NCBI GenBank assembly: GCA_039105265.1
Contig: JAPFFF010000018.1
Coordinates: 2,294,001-2,358,000 of the forward strand
DNA: 64,000 nt
Direction of reading: 5' to 3'
Source of the DNA: Tritrichomonas musculus
Taxonomy: Eukaryota; Parabasalia; Tritrichomonadida; Tritrichomonadidae
The translations under genes and the position numbers were made by a program. Within the stretch, counting starts at the first letter, position 1. Each line of letters starts with the position of its first letter. The notes beneath the pieces were generated by a model, which was given only the letters and a program-made list of their open reading frames with translations, had not been told where the DNA came from and ran no database searches. This document shows, in pieces, positions 62,923-64,000 of this stretch.

Positions 62923-63840
62923 ATGTCAGACAAGTATAAAGCCCAAGGTGCAAAAAAACTCTCACAAGTACCTCTAGGCATCCCAGCAAAAAAAGTTCCA
63001 GCTAAAACTGCTACAAAAAAAACGATTGACTACCCAAAAAAAATTGAGCAATTACAAAAAACAGCAGAAGAAAGACTCCAAATGATCAATAACTTAAAAG
63101 AACAAATAGAATCACAGAAAAAAGATAGAACTGCTTTAGAAAAACAAATAGGTGAAATGAAACAATTTTTAGCTGATTATGGGTTTCAATGGGTTGGCGG
63201 CCCAGCTCCTGCTTTTGGATCTTTCCCTAATGGACCCATCGATATGTCTGTTTTTATGCAACGTGTTGAAGATTTAAATAAGCTTGCCGATTCAAATCAA
63301 CATATTAAAGATTCTAATGGTATTAAAGGATATCACAACACGAAAACAATGAATTTAATATTGAAAAATAATGGATTTATTGTGAATAACGGACCTCTTC
63401 GACCTTATTCTGAGAATAATAATGGAATGTTCTTTCAAGATATAATGGATGGTTATTTTCCTGGCGAATTTAAAAAGGAGTACCCAGATGGAGTTAAATT
63501 TTCTGTTGATGATCAAAGAAGTCTTGATTTATTTAGTGGAACACCTCGCAGGCTCCTTGAATCAGCTAGGTCGTCTCGTTCAGAAAAAGATGATCAACTA
63601 GGTGAAGGCGATGGAAAACTGAAGATTAAGTTTCCTGACGGATCTGATTTAGTTGTTAATACTCTTGGCAATCAAAAAATTAGGCAAATACGCAGATTAA
63701 TTGTTAATAATTTTGAGATTGATGATGAATTTGAACTATGCTCACCTCCTTCTAATAATTATTTAAATGATAATCATACTTTAGCATCTCTCAATTTGTA
63801 TCCTCGAGGAATTGTATTAATAACTATCAAAAAAAAGTGA
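62923..63840 (+). CDS. UBXN11: UBXN11 (socius)-like SEP/UBX protein
   Basis: A 305-residue protein with three parts. A coiled coil at about 37-85 (IEQLQKTAEERLQMINNLKEQIE) comes first. An SEP domain at about 143-204 follows (LILKNNGFIVNNGPLRPYSENNNGMFFQDIMDGYFPGEFKKEYPDG), matching 'NGivvydGPfRsY..p....fi.DImdGyFPseL...yPdGV' very well. The third part is a UBX/ubiquitin-like domain at about 230-305. UBX proteins are Cdc48/p97 adaptors. UBXN11 is the coiled-coil/SEP/UBX member associated with Rnd GTPases and with ciliated or flagellated lineages, which fits CFAP61 in this window. TTCATTAAT about 20 nt upstream may be the initiator. Confidence 0.85.
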   Translation: MSDKYKAQGAKKLSQVPLGIPAKKVPAKTATKKTIDYPKKIEQLQKTAEERLQMINNLKEQIESQKKDRTALEKQIGEMKQFLADYGFQWVGGPAPAFGSFPNGPIDMSVFMQRVEDLNKLADSNQHIKDSNGIKGYHNTKTMNLILKNNGFIVNNGPLRPYSENNNGMFFQDIMDGYFPGEFKKEYPDGVKFSVDDQRSLDLFSGTPRRLLESARSSRSEKDDQLGEGDGKLKIKFPDGSDLVVNTLGNQKIRQIRRLIVNNFEIDDEFELCSPPSNNYLNDNHTLASLNLYPRGIVLITIKKK

Positions 63841-64000
63841 TTTTCAGATTATTAATTTATTTTTTAATAGATATTTTGTTAAATGGATTTTATACTTTCA
63901 TATTATAGTATAATATTTAAAATTTTATTGTCATTTATGAGCCGATTTATGATTTTTGAATGAGGTGCGAGAACTAGGAAATTGGATAAAGAAGCTTGGT
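63841..64000. other. 3' flank of UBXN11 to window end
   Basis: A minus-strand frame from the window end to a TGA at about 63937 (22 codons, PSFFIQFPSSRTSF) could be the 3' end of a convergent gene, but it is too short to support. Confidence 0.25.

Noticed and set aside
63937-64000. 3' end of a convergent minus-strand gene
   Set aside because: Only about 22 codons are visible, which cannot be distinguished from chance.
1-64000. CRISPR arrays, rRNA genes, or spliceosomal introns
   Set aside because: No repeat-spacer structure and no rRNA-like sequence were seen, and no ACTAACACACAG-type trichomonad 3' splice motif was noticed.

Overview
The window is about 64 kb of very AT-rich nuclear DNA from a unicellular eukaryote, most likely a parabasalid (trichomonad) close to Tritrichomonas. 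The reasons are compact intronless genes, several genes with an initiator-like TCATTTTT a few bases before the ATG, Ras-like GTPases and PPP phosphatases of the kind expanded in trichomonads, flagellar genes (CFAP61, UBXN11), and dense DNA-transposon debris. The genus is inferred; no rRNA or species marker is present.

Layout. 1-9 kb: truncated Sec13-like WD40 gene (minus), DCX-like/P-loop protein, a 12-copy 33-bp minisatellite, a PP2A-type leucine carboxyl methyltransferase (minus), a WH1-CRIB protein and a coiled-coil protein. 9-21 kb: two Ras-like paralogues flank about 9 kb of non-coding DNA with a MITE that has an 8-bp target duplication, a TTTA tract, about 5.2 kb of 16-bp minisatellite that keeps perfect register, a purine-rich degenerate repeat block and hairpins. 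21-34 kb: the densest host block, with a degenerate TBC protein, two more coiled-coil genes, CFAP61, a PPP phosphatase, a tail-anchored protein and an NTF2-like protein. 33.5-45 kb: AT-rich DNA with inverted-repeat elements around an HXXXD acyltransferase, a Rab5IF-like membrane protein and a back-to-back Siva-like/SYS1 pair. 45-57 kb: the transposon cluster. 57-64 kb: a second PPP phosphatase, eIF5 and UBXN11.

The most unusual part is 44.4-55.4 kb. It holds a MITE with a perfect 8-bp target duplication, a decayed P-element/THAP-like transposase, a Mutator-like transposase broken by one in-frame amber codon, and a 4.1-kb unit bounded by inverted repeats of about 200 bp. That unit carries two divergent genes, an armadillo-like helical protein and a ubiquitin-specific protease. 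The protease continues into a tail of about 310 residues only after a -1 shift at a slippery A AAA AAT site. A DUB-carrying TIR element is not something I recognise, and it is my best candidate for an undescribed system.

The host genes point to signalling (Ras, WASP-like, PPP, TBC), secretory traffic (Sec13, SYS1, Rab5IF-like), translation (eIF5) and flagellum structure (CFAP61, UBXN11). No operon logic is expected or seen. All protein assignments rest on recognised motifs, not on searches.
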